In this document: positions 31,454 through 32,882 of the stretch, piece after piece | Layout: the number at the start of each line of letters is the position of its first letter | Numbering within the stretch: the first letter of the stretch is position 1 | Assembly (NCBI GenBank): GCA_012520935.1 | Contig: JAAYNG010000148.1 | Coordinates: forward strand, 1 to 32,882 | DNA length: 32,882 bases | DNA from: Tissierellia bacterium | GTDB lineage: Bacteria > Bacillota > Clostridia > Tissierellales > Peptoniphilaceae | Direction of reading: 5' to 3' | Made by a program: the position numbers and the translations under genes | The notes under the pieces: model-generated | Database searches by the model: none | The model's input: only the letters and a program-made list of their open reading frames with translations | Told to the model about the DNA's origin: nothing

Positions 31454-32851
31454 ATGAAAGAGAGCATAAAAAATAGAATAACTGTAAGTTTTATGTTTAT
31501 TATTATGCTTGCTGTTATTTTGTTTGAGATAGTTATTTTAATAGGAATCAATACTTTCTTTTATAATAGGGAAGAAAACGCATTAAAAACAAGCTTGAAT
31601 TACACTATTGACTATTTTAATAGGTATTACTCTAAAATGTCTATTAATGACATTTTATTAGAAGACTTAGATGTTTTTTGGAGAAATACTGAAGCTCAAG
31701 TTCAGGTCCTTTCTTTAAAAGGAGATCTTTTATCGGATTCAATAGGAGTTTTGGATTCTGAAAAATTCAGCGAAAAAGACATTAAACACTTGTTAGACGG
31801 GAATGAAGTTACAACTATAGAGAGTCCGAAGTATGCTGGTTCAAAAGTTCTTGCAGTTTCTAAAATCATTGAAAGTGATGATGGTGGTAGGGCAATTCTA
31901 AAATTTATTTCTTCATTAAAAAATGTTGATTTAAATATTTATGGTATTAATGCTATAGTTATTTTTATTGGTATATTAATAATTGGTATTTCCGCTGCTA
32001 TTGGACTATTCCTTTCTACATCTATAACAAAGCCTCTTGAAAAAATTACAAGCTCTGCTTTAAAAATGGCTGACGGACAACTCAAGATAAAATGCGATAT
32101 AGAAAATGACGATGAAATAGGAAAACTCGCAGAAACTTTAAACTATTTATCTGAAGAACTTTTAAAGAAAGAAGATATTAAAAATGATTTTATATCATCA
32201 GTTTCTCATGAGCTAAGAACACCTTTAACCTCAATTAAAGGCTGGGCTGTCACCTTAAGGTTAGACAATGAACAAGGTTCAGATTTATTGAAGGAAGGTC
32301 TGGATATTATTGAAAGAGAAAGTGATAGGCTTACAGATATGGTTGAGGAGCTTTTAGATTTCTCAAGGTATGTATCGGGCAAAATTACTATGAATAAGTC
32401 TTTTTGTGATGTAAAAAACCTTATTGTTAGGACCGTTGTAGAGTTTATGCCAAGGGCAGAAAAGTATGGAATTACAATAATTGCTCATATTTCTGAAGAT
32501 GTTGGAATTTTGATGTTGGATGAAAATAGGATTAAGCAAGTTTTAATAAATATTTTAGAAAATGCAATTAAATTTTCTAAAAAAGACGGGATAGTAAAAT
32601 TAAATTCTGATTATAATGCAGGTATTTTAGAAATATCAATTAAAGATGATGGTGTAGGAATTTCAGAGGAAGATTTACCGAGGGTTAAGGAAAAATTTTA
32701 TAAGGGTAAAAATGTTCGTTCACATTCAGGAATAGGTCTTTCAATTTCTGATGAAATAGTTAGATTACATTCGGGAAATATGGATATTATATCAAAGGAG
32801 GGCAGGGGAACAATAGTTTCAATTAAAATACCTTGCGATGAGAAGATATGA
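31454..32851 (+). CDS. Sensor histidine kinase
   Basis: A 465-residue transmembrane histidine kinase. Helices lie at about 13-36 and 165-188, enclosing an extracytoplasmic sensor of about 125 residues with no domain I recognise. A HAMP domain (about 189-240, with PLEKITSSALKMADGQL) follows. HisKA carries the phospho-acceptor His252 in SSVSHELRTPLTSIKGW. The ATPase domain shows the N box (RIKQVLINILENAIKFSKK), the G1 box DDGVGI and the G2 box GIGLSI. It starts 9 bases after the response regulator. Its stop overlaps the next start in ATGA at 32848-32851. Confidence 0.93.
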   Translation: MKESIKNRITVSFMFIIMLAVILFEIVILIGINTFFYNREENALKTSLNYTIDYFNRYYSKMSINDILLEDLDVFWRNTEAQVQVLSLKGDLLSDSIGVLDSEKFSEKDIKHLLDGNEVTTIESPKYAGSKVLAVSKIIESDDGGRAILKFISSLKNVDLNIYGINAIVIFIGILIIGISAAIGLFLSTSITKPLEKITSSALKMADGQLKIKCDIENDDEIGKLAETLNYLSEELLKKEDIKNDFISSVSHELRTPLTSIKGWAVTLRLDNEQGSDLLKEGLDIIERESDRLTDMVEELLDFSRYVSGKITMNKSFCDVKNLIVRTVVEFMPRAEKYGITIIAHISEDVGILMLDENRIKQVLINILENAIKFSKKDGIVKLNSDYNAGILEISIKDDGVGISEEDLPRVKEKFYKGKNVRSHSGIGLSISDEIVRLHSGNMDIISKEGRGTIVSIKIPCDEKI

Positions 32852-32882
32852 AAAGATTATTAATTTTAATCATATTTTTACT
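32848..32882 (+). CDS. Start of a gene cut by the window end, probably exported
   Basis: An ATG at 32848 overlaps the kinase stop codon (ATGA) and opens a frame running off the window: MKRLLILIIFL. Two basic residues then a hydrophobic run is the start of a signal peptide or membrane helix. Only 11 codons are visible, so nothing can be said of function. The overlap suggests translational coupling to the two-component genes. Confidence 0.6.
   Translation, partial: MKRLLILIIFL

Noticed and set aside
1..32882. CRISPR arrays, insertion sequences, integrases, phage genes and tRNA genes
   Set aside because: I found no repeat-spacer pattern, transposase or integrase motifs, or cloverleaf sequences in either strand; the window looks like stable chromosome.

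Overview
The window comes from a low-GC, AT-rich anaerobic member of the Firmicutes. The evidence is the codon and base composition, the gene order around mazG-hup-rqcP-divIC-tilS-hpt-ftsH, the Firmicutes-type L10 leader, and a complete Acidaminococcus-like hydroxyglutarate pathway for glutamate fermentation. Spore genes that usually sit in this neighbourhood (yabP, yabQ, spoIIE) are absent. My best inference is a non-sporulating, amino-acid-fermenting coccus of the Peptoniphilaceae/Tissierellia type; genus cannot be settled from the sequence alone. All genes but one lie on the + strand.

Region 1 (1-8500) starts with the 5S rRNA that ends an rRNA operon, followed by a membrane-anchored glycoside-hydrolase-like protein. 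Next comes a housekeeping run: mazG/yabN, hup, rqcP, divIC, an S1-domain protein, tilS, hpt and ftsH (with its own extended -10 promoter). A short unrecognised ORF and a terminator end the run.

Region 2 (8533-18882) is the metabolic centre: an eleven-gene, tightly packed operon. In order it encodes the delta, gamma (biotin carrier) and beta subunits of a Na+-pumping glutaconyl-CoA decarboxylase, a 2-hydroxyglutarate dehydrogenase, a flavodoxin/ferredoxin fusion (EFR1-like), glutaconate CoA-transferase A and B, the decarboxylase alpha subunit, and the 2-hydroxyglutaryl-CoA dehydratase activator with its two dehydratase subunits. Together they convert 2-oxoglutarate to 2-hydroxyglutarate, its CoA ester, glutaconyl-CoA and crotonyl-CoA, and export Na+ at the decarboxylation step. 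The flavodoxin/ferredoxin is a plausible electron donor for the dehydratase activator.

Region 3 (18979-22356) is rpmG-secE-nusG-rplK-rplA-rplJ-rplL. It carries two copies of an RNA element that mimics the L1-binding site of 23S rRNA, and a textbook L10 leader with its own promoter and terminator. rpoB does not follow rplL; a terminator does.

Region 4 (22366-27123) is accessory: a uroporphyrinogen-decarboxylase-like (MtaA/CmuA-type) protein, an unexplained 240-bp gap, a divergent RelA/SpoT-domain protein with a long C-terminal extension, an acidic DUF1292-like protein, a small P-loop protein and an unrecognised protein. A convergent, minus-strand membrane protein with an MltG-like LysM-type tail closes the region.

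Region 5 (27144-32882) opens with a promoter that overlaps the minus-strand promoter. It continues with an RluA-family pseudouridine synthase, a TGS/uridine-kinase-type nucleoside kinase, a CE4 polysaccharide deacetylase, and a two-component regulator/kinase pair. The start of an exported protein gene is cut by the window end.
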